Program-made: the position numbers and the translations under genes
Part shown: positions 1 to 26,250 of the stretch, piece by piece
How the letters are laid out: every line of letters starts with the position of its first letter
Position numbering within the stretch: the first letter of the stretch is position 1
Assembly (NCBI GenBank): GCA_964020155.1
Contig: OZ026565.1
Coordinates: 647,501-711,500, forward strand
Source: Chondrilla cf. caribensis
Taxonomy: Eukaryota; Porifera; Demospongiae; Chondrillida; Chondrillidae
Direction of reading: 5' to 3'
Length of the DNA stretch: 64,000 nucleotides
Notes under the pieces: generated by a model
Told to the model about the DNA's origin: nothing
The model's input: the letters and a program-made list of their open reading frames with translations, nothing else
The model's database searches: none

Positions 1-119
1 CTCTACAGTGGACAAATTGGCTACTCCCGATGTGTCCTCTATAAGGAGGTTCCACAGTGTGTACGTACACATGTACTCATACCTTTTTCAGATTGATCTT
101 CAGTCGTATTCTTCTTCAG

Positions 120-9922
<9,803 letters not shown>

Positions 9923-10762
9923 TTGGTTAACTTTATCATGCTTGTACGTTCAGTGTGTGTTAAACCTGTAGAGTACATAGGCACATGTTCCACTGTATGA
10001 ACTGTGTGTTCACATTGAGTGTAAAATAACTATAATATGTACACCCATCCCCAAACATCATGTGCATGCATACATGTGTACATGTGTACGCTCAGCATTC
10101 AAACACAGTGTATCGTCTTAACTTTGTGGTGTGTTTTTATTATGTAATTATACGATATTGTACATGTATTCTAATAATGTAATACAAACAGTATTACTGC
10201 TACAATAATTACAAACTATATACATATTATAATCGTTATTATTAAAATGTTTATACGTACATACAGTATATACATGTATATATAATATTATAATGATAAT
10301 AATATATATTAAAGGAATAGATGTACATATTGGTATGTATAATTGCACTATAGCTACATAATCCATGCACATATATATACATATTATGATCTGTATAATA
10401 TACATAAAAATAATAAGAAACATCAATTTATATACATATAATACGTAGCATTGTTTCATATATTATATATACATAATAAGTTATATATGTTAATTTAAAA
10501 AAGGAAATTATGCAACACACATGCACATGCTGCAGCTGAGAAATTGAAATTGAAAATGATTACAAATTATTGCTCACAAGATGGAGTTAATTCTATGTAT
10601 AGATATGAGTACAGCTTGTGAGAGGACATAAAAATTATTATGAATTCAATTATACAGCCTGCATGCAGCACTATACAAACAGCTGAACATGCGTACATAC
10701 ACTTTACATTGCATTAGCACGATACAAAACACATTAAGTAGCTTCTAAGACTTAAAGTGTTT
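9923..10762. other. Intergenic spacer between dynein and CARD genes, AT-rich
   Basis: The two genes converge here, so both 3' UTRs and polyadenylation sites should lie inside. The sequence is dominated by TATA/ATAT and TACATGTA tracts. I see no coding exon or RNA gene. Confidence 0.6.
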
Positions 10763-12096
10763 TCACTTTTCGTCATCAAAATTTAATGACGACATGCCGC
10801 CTATCCCACTGTCTACACTGTGATGACTGTTCAGTTTGGAGTCACCACCACCACCATCTGTCCCGTTGGTGGATCCATGTGAGAACTGACGCAGGCTGGT
10901 AGTTTGGATGGTCAGAGGTGGTTGCACACTGGCTCTCACTGTTGGCTTTTCTCCCTCCTTGAGGGTGAACAGCGAGGGCCGAGGCGAGGAGGAGCTGCTG
11001 TGAACTGGTTGTGGGATGGAGGGACAATGTAGGGGAGGAGAACGAGGGGAGGGGTGTAGGTCAGATTGACGAGGACCCCACAAAGAAGGTCGGACGGGAC
11101 CAGAAGACAATGGTTGGTAGCTAGAATTGAAGTCTGAGAGAAAGCCGCTGTCTGGAGGCAAGGAGCCAAGTGTGAAAGGATTCACCTTGTGAACCTGGTG
11201 AACCTGGTGAACCTCGTGGCCATCCTGGTTTGGTGGGAGAGATTCGCTGTGGTGACTTGGTACAGAATGTCGGTCCTTCAAACTCATCCTACTTGTAAGC
11301 TGACACAATTCTTCGTCAAAGCTGACGGGGATGTTTGAAGCATTCTGCATTGAACCATTGTTATAAACCTCTGGAGAAGTGTGATAGTTGTATGGGTTGC
11401 TAACATGTGACCAGTCATGTGACCAATGATGTGAAGTGTATTCTGGAGAATAACGGCTGACTCCAAATTGTTGACGAACGAGACTGTCAGGATAGTGATA
11501 TTGTTGGCTGTAAAGTAAGGACTCTTGATCCAGATGATGTGGTGTGTGATACTGTGCAGAATAGGGTGGACGAGGTTCAAGTTGACAATCACTTGGGAAA
11601 AAAGAAGAGAACACGCTATTCTGACGAAGGCTACCTTGTGGTAACTCAGGGTGGTTGTATCGGGGAAGAATTGAAGGCTTTGGAGATGATGATCCAACAA
11701 AACCCGTCAGGTTTGGGCAACTGGGGACTGACAGTGGGTGAGGAGTTATGTGGTCCACAGGCTGCCGAGGAGGGCAAGGATCGATGACTTGCTGTGATGT
11801 ATGAGACTGATACTCCATCCAGGCAGGGGGCGGAGTGTGTATTGCGGGTTGAGAGTGAATACGTGTAAAGAAGGAATCTACATGTGAGGGAGATTGGAAA
11901 AAGTAGGCAATCTAAAGGACATACAGACATCTGTTATTATTTGCATAAACAGGAGTGTAATAACACACACAGACACACACACACACCATTCTCTTCGTAA
12001 AATTTGGCTATTTCTTTGAGTTTCCTTTCATAGGTTTCTGCAGAGAAATACTTCAATGTGAGTATCACGATACCTACACAGTAAATCTGTACCCCC

Positions 12097-12172
<76 letters not shown>

Positions 12173-12727
12173 TTGTACATGTGTGTCTATTACCACAAAA
12201 TAAAATCAAAAGTATCCCATAAATACCAGAATTCCTCATATGAAATCCACTAAAACTCCATCATAGTGACCGAATTAATCATAACAAGCTTCATATCTTA
12301 GACACAGGTCCTCACATACTGACATGCACAAACCTTTCATATTATCAACAATGGGCAACAGAACATCAAATTGTCCAAGAACTTCGAGAAAAGACTTGAA
12401 GCCCGCTTCGCTCAAAACGGTCAATAATTCTTGTACATCTTTGAGGAGACGAATGTTCTTTTGTTTCTTGGTCTCTTGAAAGTCGTTCACTTGTTCCAAG
12501 GTGGTCGAACTTATCAGGTGTTCGGAATAGAGCTTGCTATGTATGTCAATCGGGTCCATGACTTCCGAGAGTCTATCAGAAAACTCCCGTACTGTCTTCT
12601 TAGCAGCACCTGTGAGAACGACTTCGTGGTGAGTAGTGGTCAGCTTCTCGTTTGCGTCGGTGTCTCTAGAATGTGAGGAAACCGTATTTTCTCGAGAAGA
12701 GGTAGGAACGGAGGAAGAGTTGCTCAT
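10763..12727 (-). CDS. CARD-domain protein with Ser/Pro/His-rich tail (3 exons, 531 aa)
   Basis: Exons on the minus strand: 12727-12334, 12037-11985, 11911-10763. Residues about 43-128 read as a CARD, the six-helix death-fold module used for homotypic contacts in apoptosis and innate signalling: KTVREFSDRL, then IHSKLYSEHLIS, then IRLLKDVQELL and FKSFLEVLGQFDVL. The short second exon adds TYERKLKEIAKFYEENG. The tail of about 380 residues is low complexity (Ser, Pro, His, Gln) and ends in DSGIGGMSSLNFDD, which resembles a phosphodegron. The first junction is phase 1. The second is phase 0 if the donor is GGT|GTGTGT inside a (GT)n run, the only choice that keeps the long tail frame. The start ATG is conserved in two damaged paralogues at 19098 and 20674. 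The tail is not a family I recognise. Confidence 0.72.
12113..12172. repeat. CT/TG microsatellite in CARD gene intron
   Basis: A short (CT)n joins (GT)n within the intron 12038-12333. A (CA)n at 11964-11986 lies at the next donor. Confidence 0.85.
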
Positions 12728-13391
12728 TGTCGTTGATGAAATCCAACCGTTTCTTGCACTTTCAATGCCGTGCTATAGCGTCAATTACTTCCCGGTATCG
12801 ACAGTCGCAGTGATGAGCAGCCATTTTCTAGGTTATTTCCCCCTGTAATAGTATCGGCGAACTAAAAATAGACTTAGACTACTAGTATGCAAATTAGTTT
12901 ACGGAAATCTCCGAGATAATTCATGTACATAGTAAAATTTGCATATCACATGCACTGGAGAGAACGTGGTGACCAGCGATAAATTTGATATTCACCAGGT
13001 CTTTAGCACATCCCGGCAGGAAGGTATCCATCTGTATTTCTATTAGTACCTGTCATATGGACACCAGGCAGGCCATGGTAACCAGCTGCAGCTAAACAAT
13101 GTAAAATTACCTAGCTGGTCATCATGAGGACATAACAACTACTTATTATATAGGAAAGTACATCTATTATACAAACTATATCAATTGTTTCATAATGGAC
13201 ACAGGGGAGACAATATAGATCTGGTCCTGATAACAAGTGCCAGCACTATACGCAGACTCATCAAGTATTGCAATACAAAAGACATAAATGAGCTCACTGA
13301 ACAGATAGTCACATAAACCAAATCTGAACCTTTCTTAAAACATTATAGTCACATTATAGGAAAACTAACTAGGCAAATTAACACATCCAAG

Positions 13392-17566
<4,175 letters not shown>

Positions 17567-17633
17567 TTAATTCAGAGGAGCAGGAAGCGGGTATAGGGAC
17601 TGTCCCAAAACGCCATATTCCGTGACATCATCA

Positions 17634-17642
17634 TTACGTCAT
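17634..17642. promoter_or_regulatory. CRE/ATF-like site TTACGTCAT upstream of gene A
   Basis: TTACGTCAT lies 68 bases upstream of the gene A start codon, in a block (TGACATCATCATTACGTCAT) kept in the gene B upstream region at 42323-42342. The match to ATF/CREB-type sites is by eye. Confidence 0.5.
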
Positions 17643-17805
17643 ACGTTCCAAGTGCTTCGAGCTGGAACTGGCTGCGTGCACTTGTTATTTCCATTAATTT
17701 TATGCTATTCGAATGGTAAACATTAAACTTATGCAAAAGATAGTGTTGCATGTGTGTGACTGTATTACTGTAATGTGAAGCTAGTTTAAAGGTCCATTAT
17801 GTCAA

Positions 17806-18356
17806 TTACCACCTGAAGCAGTGTCTGGTACATAGTCATTATCAAAGTTATCATCTTCTCGTGATCATGGGGGCATCTGGATCACAAGATTGCCACTGGT
17901 GTCACTGTCTGAGTCGTTATCATCTTCAATGGGAACGCCCATGTACCCGCCCTCTAGTTCATCGTCGTCGTCATCTTCAAAATCATCCGAGTCCACATGA
18001 GGCATAGACACCACTTCAGGGATCTTCTCAAATGTGTTCTTCTGTAGAGGTTGTCTCTGATCCACTGATTTGGACGCAAGTTTCACAGAAGTATTCTGGA
18101 CAAAGGCCTAGAGTGAGGGGTCCTTTCTGGTTGTGGATTTGGTAGAGTGCGAGGGTGTGTGGGGGTGGGTATTTGCTCTGGAATTAACCTCATCCTAGGC
18201 GTCCATTTTGTCCTCATTGGTACTACAAGCTCAATCTCTTTACGCTTTCTCTCACTTTCATTGTTCACTTCATTGAGCTCTTTCTGTAGAGTGGGCTCCT
18301 TCTCTCTACATTCTCTATACGTCTTCAACGCCTCTGTAATGGGATTTGGTAGGAAC
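17806..18356 (-). pseudogene. Decayed fragment of the gene Z last exon
   Basis: Starts with intron and exon sequence [14 protein letters not shown], matching the last exon of the gene at 62165-63979, then loses most of the coiled coil by deletion and shifts frame. It regains the frame at [20 protein letters not shown], and stops early at IQMPP. Not functional as read. It lies directly upstream of gene A, an arrangement repeated at gene B. Confidence 0.85.
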
Positions 18357-18479
18357 ATAATTATGCAAAGTGTTGAGGTTAATACAAAGTAGTTTATGTT
18401 TACAGAGCACACACGCACATGCACATAATGAAGACGCAATTACCTAATCCCTACCTGTGTGCGTGCGTATTTATGCATG

Positions 18480-18635
18480 TGTGTGTGTGCGTACGTATTT
18501 GTGTGTGTGCATGTGTGTATGTGCGTGCGTGCATGCATACATATTTGTGTGTGTGTGCGTGCATACGTATTTGACTGTGTGTGTGTGTGTGTGTGTGTGC
18601 ATACGTATTTGTCTGTGTGTGTGTGTGTTTGCATT
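18480..18635. repeat. TG-rich variable repeat
   Basis: GTGTGTGCATACGTATTTG-like units that replace the second CARD-gene exon expected by comparison with 11985-12037. Confidence 0.8.
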
Positions 18636-18749
18636 GTCTGCACGTGTATCTATTACCACAAAATAAAATTAAAAGTACCCCATAATTACCAGAATCCCTC
18701 ATATGAAACCCACTACAACTCCATCATAGTGACCGAATCAATCATAACA

Positions 18750-19098
18750 AGCTTCATATCTTACATATAGGTCCTCACATACTGACATGCACAAACCTTT
18801 CATATTATCAACAATGGGCAATAAATCATCATATTGTCCCAGAACTTCAAGAAAAGACTTGTTCCAAGGTGGTCGAACTTATCAGGTGTTCGGAATAGAG
18901 CTTGCTATGTATGTCAATCGGGTCCATGGCTTCCGAGAGTCTATCAGAAAACTCCTGCACTGTCTTCTTAGCAGCACCTGTGAGAACGACTTCGTGGTGA
19001 GTAGTGGTCAGTGTCTCGTTTACGTCGGTGTCTCTAGAATGTGAGAAAACCGTATTTTCTCGAGAAGAGGTTGGAACAGAGGAAGATTTTCTCATCAT
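18750..19098 (-). pseudogene. CARD gene copy 2, first exon broken by a 95-bp deletion
   Basis: Homologous to the CARD exon 12727-12334. Reading is good from ATG at 19098 to TTLEQV, then a deletion removes 95 bases found at 12394-12488 and shifts frame to a stop after two residues. The breakpoints share the direct repeat ACTTG. The remaining 3' part (FKSFLEVLGQYDDLLPIVDN) persists out of frame. No matching tail exons follow. Confidence 0.85.
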
Positions 19099-19315
19099 CG
19101 TTGATAAAATCCAACCGTTTCTTGCACTTTCAATACCGTGCTATAGCGTCAATTACATCTATGCTTCCATCGACGGATGAGCAGCCATTTTTCTAGGTTA
19201 TTTCCCTTCTTATAGTATCTATGGGCGAACTATTAGTATACAAATTAGTTTACGGAAATCTCCGAGACAGACCTATCTTAAGACATTATAGTAACATTAT
19301 AGCAAACTAATTAGG

Positions 19316-20674
19316 CAAATTAACACACCCGATCGAGTTCTTTCAAACTTTGCGGATGATTCCTCTTTCCAGGAGGATGGCCTTGCATGTTCCTTAGCTC
19401 CACTCTTGGATTTGTAGTTTTGAGCTTTGGCCGAGATTCCAGTTGCCACGTCAACAGCTTCAGCAGAATGCACCAATTTTCATTTGTAAATGTTACTCTT
19501 AAACACTTTTGCTGTGATTCTTCTTTCATCAAATGTTGGCTTCTTGAGATACTCCTCAAGCTTCCTTTGTGCTTCCTCTTTCTCTCTTTGTTCCTTGAGT
19601 TTCTGTTCTTTTGCCGCTCTTCTTCTTTCTTCAGCTTTGCGTTGTTCTTCTTCTGCCTCCTTCCTCCTCTGTTCTTCTTTACGTCTTTCTTCCTCTATTC
19701 TCTTTTGTTCTTCTTCCGCTTCTCTTCTCCTCCTCTGTTCTTCCAGGAACTCTTGATGAAGTTGATCTCTCTGCTTACGTATCTCCTCAAGCATTTTCTC
19801 CTTCAGTTCATTCATTTCCTTGAGTTTATCAACATCGTCTCCGTCAGCTAGTTTGATGCGAACAAGTTTTAAGACAGCTTCTCTAACATATGAAAAAGTG
19901 CTCTGAAAAATGGCTTCCTTCGCTTCAGGACTATCAATGTCTTCGAAATCATTCCAATATTGGAGTTTGGCCCTTTCGTATGCCTCCCTTCCAATTGACT
20001 GTAGGTTGTCTTGGTAACGGCCATGTTGCCCAAAGATATCATCAGAGAGTGAGAGAAGCTTGGCTACTACTCCATTCCTGTAAGCTGTATCACTTCTCCA
20101 GTCTTTGGCTTCAACAATGACGAAACGATCATTCACCTTCTTGACAAGGTCAATCAGGATTGGAGGACAATCTGGATCTTGCAGCAGATTTTTGAACGTC
20201 TTGTACTGCTTATCTTTGGTTCCTCCAATTGCTGTACCGTGGGTTAACACCACAATAGAATGATTCCAGTAGTTCCCAAGAATATCGAAGAAATCAAGAA
20301 GTCGATAGAACATCATATTGTCCCAGAACGTCAAGAAAAGACTTGAAGCCCGCTTCACTCAAAACGGTCAACAGTTCTTGTACATTTTGGAGGAGACAAA
20401 TGTTCTTTTGTTTCTTGGTCTCTTGAATGTCGTTCACTTGTTCCAAGGTGGTCGAACTTATCAGGTGTTCGGAATAGAGCTTGCTATGTATGTCAATCGG
20501 GTCCATGACTTCCGAGAGTCTATCAGAAAACTCCCGTACTGTCTTCTTAGCAGCACCTGTGAGAACGACTTCGTGGTGAGTAGTGGTCAGCATCTCGTCT
20601 ACGTCGGTGTCTCTAGAATGTGAGGAAACCGTATTTTCTCGAGAAGAGGTAGGAACAGACAAAGAGATGCTCAT
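19316..20674 (-). pseudogene. CARD/AIG1 hybrid: CARD copy 3 joined to a P-loop-less AIG1 exon
   Basis: From ATG at 20674 a full-length CARD reads to LDVLGQYDV. At about 20304/20305 the sequence switches abruptly to AIG1 exon sequence at RLLDFFDILGNYWNHS. The joint is out of frame and stops after STS. The AIG1 part lacks everything before this point, including the P-loop and DTPG motif. Farther on, TGG is replaced by TGA at FKSNIYK, and about 13 bases are missing near 19386. It looks like a deletion or unequal-crossover product of neighbouring CARD and AIG1 genes. Confidence 0.85.
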
Positions 20675-21309
20675 TGTCGTTGATGAAATCCAACTGTTTC
20701 TTGCACTTTCAATGCTGTGCTATAGCGTCAATTACTCCCCAGTATCGACAATCACAGTGATGAGCAGCCATTTTTCTAGGTTATTTCCCCCTGTAATAGT
20801 ATCGGCGAACTAAAAATAGACTTAGACTACTAGTATACAAATTAGTTTACGGAAATCTCCGAGACAGTTCATGTACGTAGTAAAATTTGCATATCACATG
20901 CACCCTGGAGAGGCCGTGGTGACCAGTGATAATTTTGATATTCACGAGGTCTGTAGCACACCCAGGAGGGTATTCATTGGTATTTCTGTTATTATCTGTC
21001 ATATTATGGACACCAGGCAGGCCATGGTAACCAGCAAAAAATGTAAAATTACCTATATAGCTGGTCATCATGAGGACATAACACCTCCATACTTTTTATG
21101 CACGTAGGAAAGTACATCTATGGACACTGGGGAGACAATATAGATCTGGTCCTGATAAGCGCCAACACATATATATGCAGACTAATCAAGTATTGCAATA
21201 CAAAAGACATAAATGAGCACACTGAACAGATAATCACACAAACCAAATCTGAACCTGAATATTATAGTCGCATTATAGCAAACTAACTAGACAAATTAAC
21301 ACATCCAAG

Positions 21310-23681
21310 TCAAATGTCATCTTCGCAGATGATTCCTCTTTTCAGGAGGATGTCCTTGAGATTTTCTCGTGCATGTTCCTTAGCTCCACTCTTGGATTTG
21401 TAGTTTTGAGCTTTGGCCGAGATTCCAGTTGCCACGTCAACAGCTTCCGCGGAATGCACCCATTCCCATCTGTAAAAGTTACTCTTATACACTTCTACTG
21501 TGATTGTTCTTTCATTAAATGTTGGCTTCTTAAGATATTCCTCAAGCTTCTTCTGTGCTTCCTCTTTATCTCTTTGTTCCTTGAGTTTCTGTTCTTCTGC
21601 CACTCTTCTTCTTTCTTCCGCTTTGTGTTGTTCTTCTTCTGCCTCCTTCCTCCTCTGTTCTTCTTTACGTCTTTCTTCCTCTATTCTCTTTTGTTCTTCT
21701 TCTGCTTCTCTTGTCCTCCTCTGTTCTTCCAGGAACTCTTGATGCAGTTGATCTCTCTGCTTACGTATCTCCCCAAGCATTTTCTCCTTCAGTTCATTCA
21801 TCTCTTTGAGTTTATCAACATCCTCTCCATCGGCTAGTTTGATGCGAACAAGTTTTAAGACAGCTTCTCTGACATATGAAAAAGTGCTCTGAAAAATGGC
21901 TTCCTTCGCTTCAGGACTATCAATGTCTTCAAATTCATTCCGATATTGGAGTTTGGCCCTTTCGTATGCCTCCCTTCCAATTGACTGTAGGTTGTCTTGG
22001 TAACGGCCATGTTGCTCAAATATATCATCAGAGAGTGAGAGAAGCTTGGTTACTACTCCATTCCTGTAGGCTGTATCACTTCTCCAGTCTTTGGCTTCCA
22101 CAATGACGTAACGATCATTCACCTTCTTGACAAGGTCAATCAAGATTGGAGGACCAACTGGATCTTGCAGCAGATCTGTGAACGTCTTGTACTGCTCATC
22201 TTTGGTTCCTCCAATTGCCGTACCGTGGGTTAGCACCACAATAGAATGATTCCAGTAGTTCCCAAGAATATCAAAGAAATCGAGAAGTCGTTGAAGACCT
22301 GCGTAATCTCTATAATGTAGAGGAACCACGATGAAGAATGCACTGATCCCTGTTTTTGTGAGCATCATCATCTTGGTGAGCTCTATGATGAGGTGGGAGG
22401 CATCATTGGCAATATCCATTGCTTTTGATTTTTGTGTTCCAATACGCAGTGTGTCTCCAAACCCCGGAGTATCAACAACACACAGACGTTGATTTTCAAA
22501 AACTGTACACTCCATGGATACCTTCAGAGTCTTTGCCTTCAATATCATCTCTGATTCTGGAAATACATTCTCTTCGGCAAAAATGAAGTTACCTAGGCAA
22601 CTCTTCCCTGCACCAGTCACTCCTAGTTCCATCCACACATAGTCTCCTTCTTCCAAATCAACTGCACGCTTTTGATAAAGCAAGTCTCTGCACTTACACA
22701 CTTCATCAAGTACATTCTCTTTCAGTTCGTTTACTTTTTCAAACAACTTGCCAACATCATCACCACAATCTAGTTTGATTTTAATCAGTTCTGAGACAAG
22801 TTTGAACACAATTTCTCTCATATATACAAAAGCTGTCCGAAAAATGGCTATTTTTGCATGAGTACTAAACATGTCTTCAAATTCGTTATTGAGCTCTAGC
22901 TGGGCTATTTTGAATACCTCATTTCCAATGGACTGTATGGTGTCTTGGTAACGAGGATTATGTTTGAGGTCTTCAGAAAGTCTCAGAAGACGTTCAACTA
23001 TACTACGTCTGTACGTATCATTTTTCCTCCAGAACTTGGTTTCCACAATGACAAAAGTCCTATGTACCTTCTTAATAAGTTTGGTTAGGATTGGAGGACA
23101 ATTAGGATGGTCAAGTACTTCCTTAAATTTAGTGTACTGATCATCTTCAGTTTCTCCGATGGCTTGTCCATGGGTTAATACTACAATGGACTGGTTCCAA
23201 TAGTTACCAAGGATGTTAATGAAGTCTAGCATATCAAGTGTACTAGCAGGATCCCAAACACTAAGTGGAATAACGATGAGAAATGCACTGATACGTGGGC
23301 TCATCAGTAGTAACATCTTAGTCAGCTCTGTTACAATGGCTGGTTGATTAAAAGCTGCTTCTGGATATAGTACACCATCCAAGTTTGGAGTATCGATAAG
23401 ACAAAGTCGTTTGTCAGGAAATGAAGGTACAGTGGTACATTTTACATGTGTCATATTCACGTCAGATATCATCATTATCTTTGTTTCTACAAAGATATTC
23501 TCTTTCAATATGAAGTTACCAAGGGAGCTTTTTCCAGCACCAGGAACTCCTACTATCATCCACACAAGATCTTGTTCTGTGAAGTTATATTCTACGAAAA
23601 TATTCTGACCAGTTTCTTCTGGAGTGAAATTATATTTCCCGGACTGCTTAATGTCATTCAGTTCTGCACATAGTCTAACAT
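21310..23681 (-). CDS. Gene F: tandem double AIG1/GIMAP-type GTPase, main (last) exon, 789 codons
   Basis: The exon opens at acceptor TATAG|AT (phase 1) and ends at TGA 21310. Domain one: P-loop GVPGAGKSSLGNF, a divergent G3 DTPNLDG, and FINILGNYWNQSIVVLTHG. Domain two: GVTGAGKSCLGNF, DTPGFGDT and LTHGTAIGG. It then continues into an EEQRRTREAEEEQKRIEEER coiled coil and the C-terminal KSGAKEHARENLKDILLKRG block. Domain two plus tail is nearly the gene A last exon, so this gene arose by adding a second GTPase. Upstream exons are not fixed; candidates that fit the phase are listed separately. Two GTPase domains in one chain suggests intramolecular pairing, since AIG1 proteins are known to dimerise through their G domains. 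Confidence 0.88.
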
Positions 23682-23870
23682 CTATATATATCAGGCAGAA
23701 AGTAATATTGAAGTTACTATGCACAACAATTAAATTTGGTGTTATTATCATAAAAAGTTAGTACCAAGATGTTCTCTAATTTTTTGTCATTTCAGAAGAT
23801 TGGCACTAATAGTTGGATGGGCCCACTGTATATACCAGTTGTCACCAACACCTGGATATCAATACAGCAG

Positions 23871-24084
23871 TATACCGTATAGACGGAAAGTTTCACAGGA
23901 CAAAACTATCACAAATCGCTCCATTTTGCAAATTTCACAAATAAATAATTACGTGTTTTCAACACCCATCGCATTAATTGATTGTCAGACGAATACGTCA
24001 TTGGGTGAAACTTGTACGAATACCACTTTTTTCGTGAAATTCGTGAAACTTTTAGTCCATGAAACTCTCCCGCTATACGGTATA
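23871..24084. mobile_element. MITE with TATACCGTATAG-type terminal inverted repeats, copy 1
   Basis: The left end TATACCGTATAGACGG with AGTTTCACAGGACAAAA pairs with the inverted right end TATACCGTATAGCGGG with AGTTTCATGGACTAAAA. It is 214 bp and non-coding. Related copies are at 35764-35947 and probably 39344-39535. Confidence 0.8.
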
Positions 24085-24817
24085 CCTTATAGATGTGATA
24101 TCCCCTAATAGGAGCAACATGCAACTTGTAAACTGTAAGTGCATGGCCATGTTTCTTTTGATGAACTCTAATTATTCACCACTCCCTATAATTATTCGTC
24201 AGTCATAATGTGGTTTTCAAAACACCTTTCTCTTGCCATTCAGTCAGTCAGATGGAAATGAAGAGAATGCAAGTACCGCCTCAAAACTATAAATTAAACT
24301 CTGCACTAGTTTTTAGTAGCATAAATAACCCAAGAATTAGCAGGTATTATATATTTTACAGACCCAAGAATTAGAAGGTATTATATATTTTACAGACACT
24401 TCTAAAGAAGAAACACAGATTCTGGAAAGGAGAAAAACTCAACAGTTTAGGAGATATACATGTTTCCGAGGGAGGAGAAATGGATACATCTGAAGGAGGA
24501 GCTGAATTAAGGGGGATACTCTAGAGACAGAGAGTAACAAATTTGACGTAAAGTATTGTGGTCTATGGCTAGTGAAAAAATGTCTACGCATAGGGAAATA
24601 TTTGATATTGCATTGTAAACAAAAAAAGCAAATATATTGCATTAGTGTTGTCTTTGTGATGTGGAACACATCTGCAAGATGCAGTAGCACAATTTAGCAA
24701 TTTGGAATTATTTATTTTAACCAGGAAATGAATGATACGTATATATTATATATGGACTTAGTTTCAAATTAGTAAATTTCAACTTAATGAATAGTTCAAC
24801 CAAATCATTGGGCATAC

Positions 24818-24869
24818 CTTCATTTCCAATGGATGCATCCAGTGGGATCAAGCTCGGATGGTGATAAAA
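24818..24869 (-). CDS. Candidate upstream exon of gene F (17 codons)
   Basis: Open from acceptor GTCAG to donor GAAG|GTATGC, phase 0 to phase 1, which fits both the preceding TM exon (ends phase 0) and the gene F main exon (starts phase 1). Encodes FYHHPSLIPLDASIGNE. Support is splice signals and phase only. Confidence 0.35.
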
Positions 24870-25277
24870 CTGACGATGATGATACAAAAAGATTAACATG
24901 GAAAATTGTGCACATGTGTATGCATATGTGTGTTGTCATGTGTACATGTGTGCCTGTCCTAGCATTTCTACAAGTAAATAGAATGTGCCTTAATTGCTAC
25001 ACATTCAGTCATTGGTGGTCAGCTCATCAATTGCCATCTCACAATGCAATACAATTCCTTGAAAATAATACCTGTTATACTACATAATTTAATGTAAGGA
25101 AGGCAACCTGCTAGGAGAAAAAGGAGAATAGAAAAATTGGCAGCTGAGGAATGAAAGGAGAATTGAGAGGGGCTGGTTGCTGTGGTGGCTTGTGGCAAAG
25201 TAGTTATGGCGGCATACCTTACATACATTAATATGTCACCAGTACACCTGCTTCTATAATATATGTATATATATATA

Positions 25278-26250
25278 CAGTGCCAGCCAAAAGAAACGGA
25301 ACGATTGTCACCTGGTGCGAAAATGGCGTCGTCCTGGAAGGATAAAGATTTGCCTAGAATTGCTACTGTGAACGCTTATGTCTCTGTTTCGTCGATGGAT
25401 AGGTGAATATAGTACTATTTTCGCCGTTCGTTCAGAAATTTTTGTTTCCAAGCTTTGTTGCGATTTCCGCATTGAACAATGTTGACCTACACATTAGTCG
25501 ACTTGCACAGGCCGATGGAGCTACGGCGAAGCTACAGAGAGGTGGATTTCTTCACAATTACAAATCGACACACATTTCAGAGCTCTATAGAAACTAAGAA
25601 AACTAAAAACTTCCTGAAAACATCTAAACCATAGGCTCTTTTTAGCCGCGAATCGGTGTTATTCCAATTACCGAGTTGAAGTGTTAACAACAATTGGAGT
25701 CTGCACTATCTGCTATAACAGAAGTTGAAGAATTAGAGATTAGTACACTTCAGTTAAAACTAAAAAACAACAATAAAAACATATTTGGCTTTTAGTGCAT
25801 GTCACGAAGGAAAAATCTGAAGAAGAATCCTTTCTTTCGTTTTTTGAATTCTCCGAACAGAGACGGCGAGGCTCCAAAGCACCTTCAACACCCTCCTAAT
25901 CCCAATCCTATTGCAAGCCTAGACTACAACATCTTTCTTGACCTTCATAACCAAGTGTAGAGCTGGTCGGACAAACATAGAAATTAGATTATCGCATTTG
26001 AAGCGCTATACCTATCGATGTATTATTCGTACGTGTTACACGTGTTCCCGTATTCAGAAAATCCACAGTGGATATCGCAGTTGATTATCTAAACCAAATC
26101 ACGTGAAATAATACTCCAAGAGCACGATTATGGCATCATATTAGAAAAATACTTATCCATAACTAGATTTTCAGCTAAAATTCCATTCAACGTACAGGCG
26201 GCCATTTTACCAATTAAGAGCAATCGTTCCGTTTCTTTTGGCTGGCACTG
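25278..26250. mobile_element. Tc1/mariner-like non-autonomous element, 973 bp, perfect 30-bp TIRs
   Basis: CAGTGCCAGCCAAAAGAAAC at 25278 continues to 25307 and is the exact reverse complement of 26221-26250. Both ends are bordered by TA, inside TATATA, as expected for TA target duplication. CAGTG ends are typical of Tc1/mariner. The interior has no transposase frame; the longest frame is 64 codons at 25403-25597. Confidence 0.93.

Noticed and set aside
57..119. Start of a protein at ATG 57 before the first dynein exon
   Set aside because: Dynein homology starts at 120 right after a CAG acceptor; the ATG lies in the intron.
10148..10459. 103-codon minus-strand frame after the dynein gene
   Set aside because: Composed of Ile/Tyr/Met codons from AT-rich repeats, with no splice or domain support.
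25403..25597. 64-codon frame inside the mariner-like element as transposase
   Set aside because: Too short and without DDE/D motifs or a helix-turn-helix.
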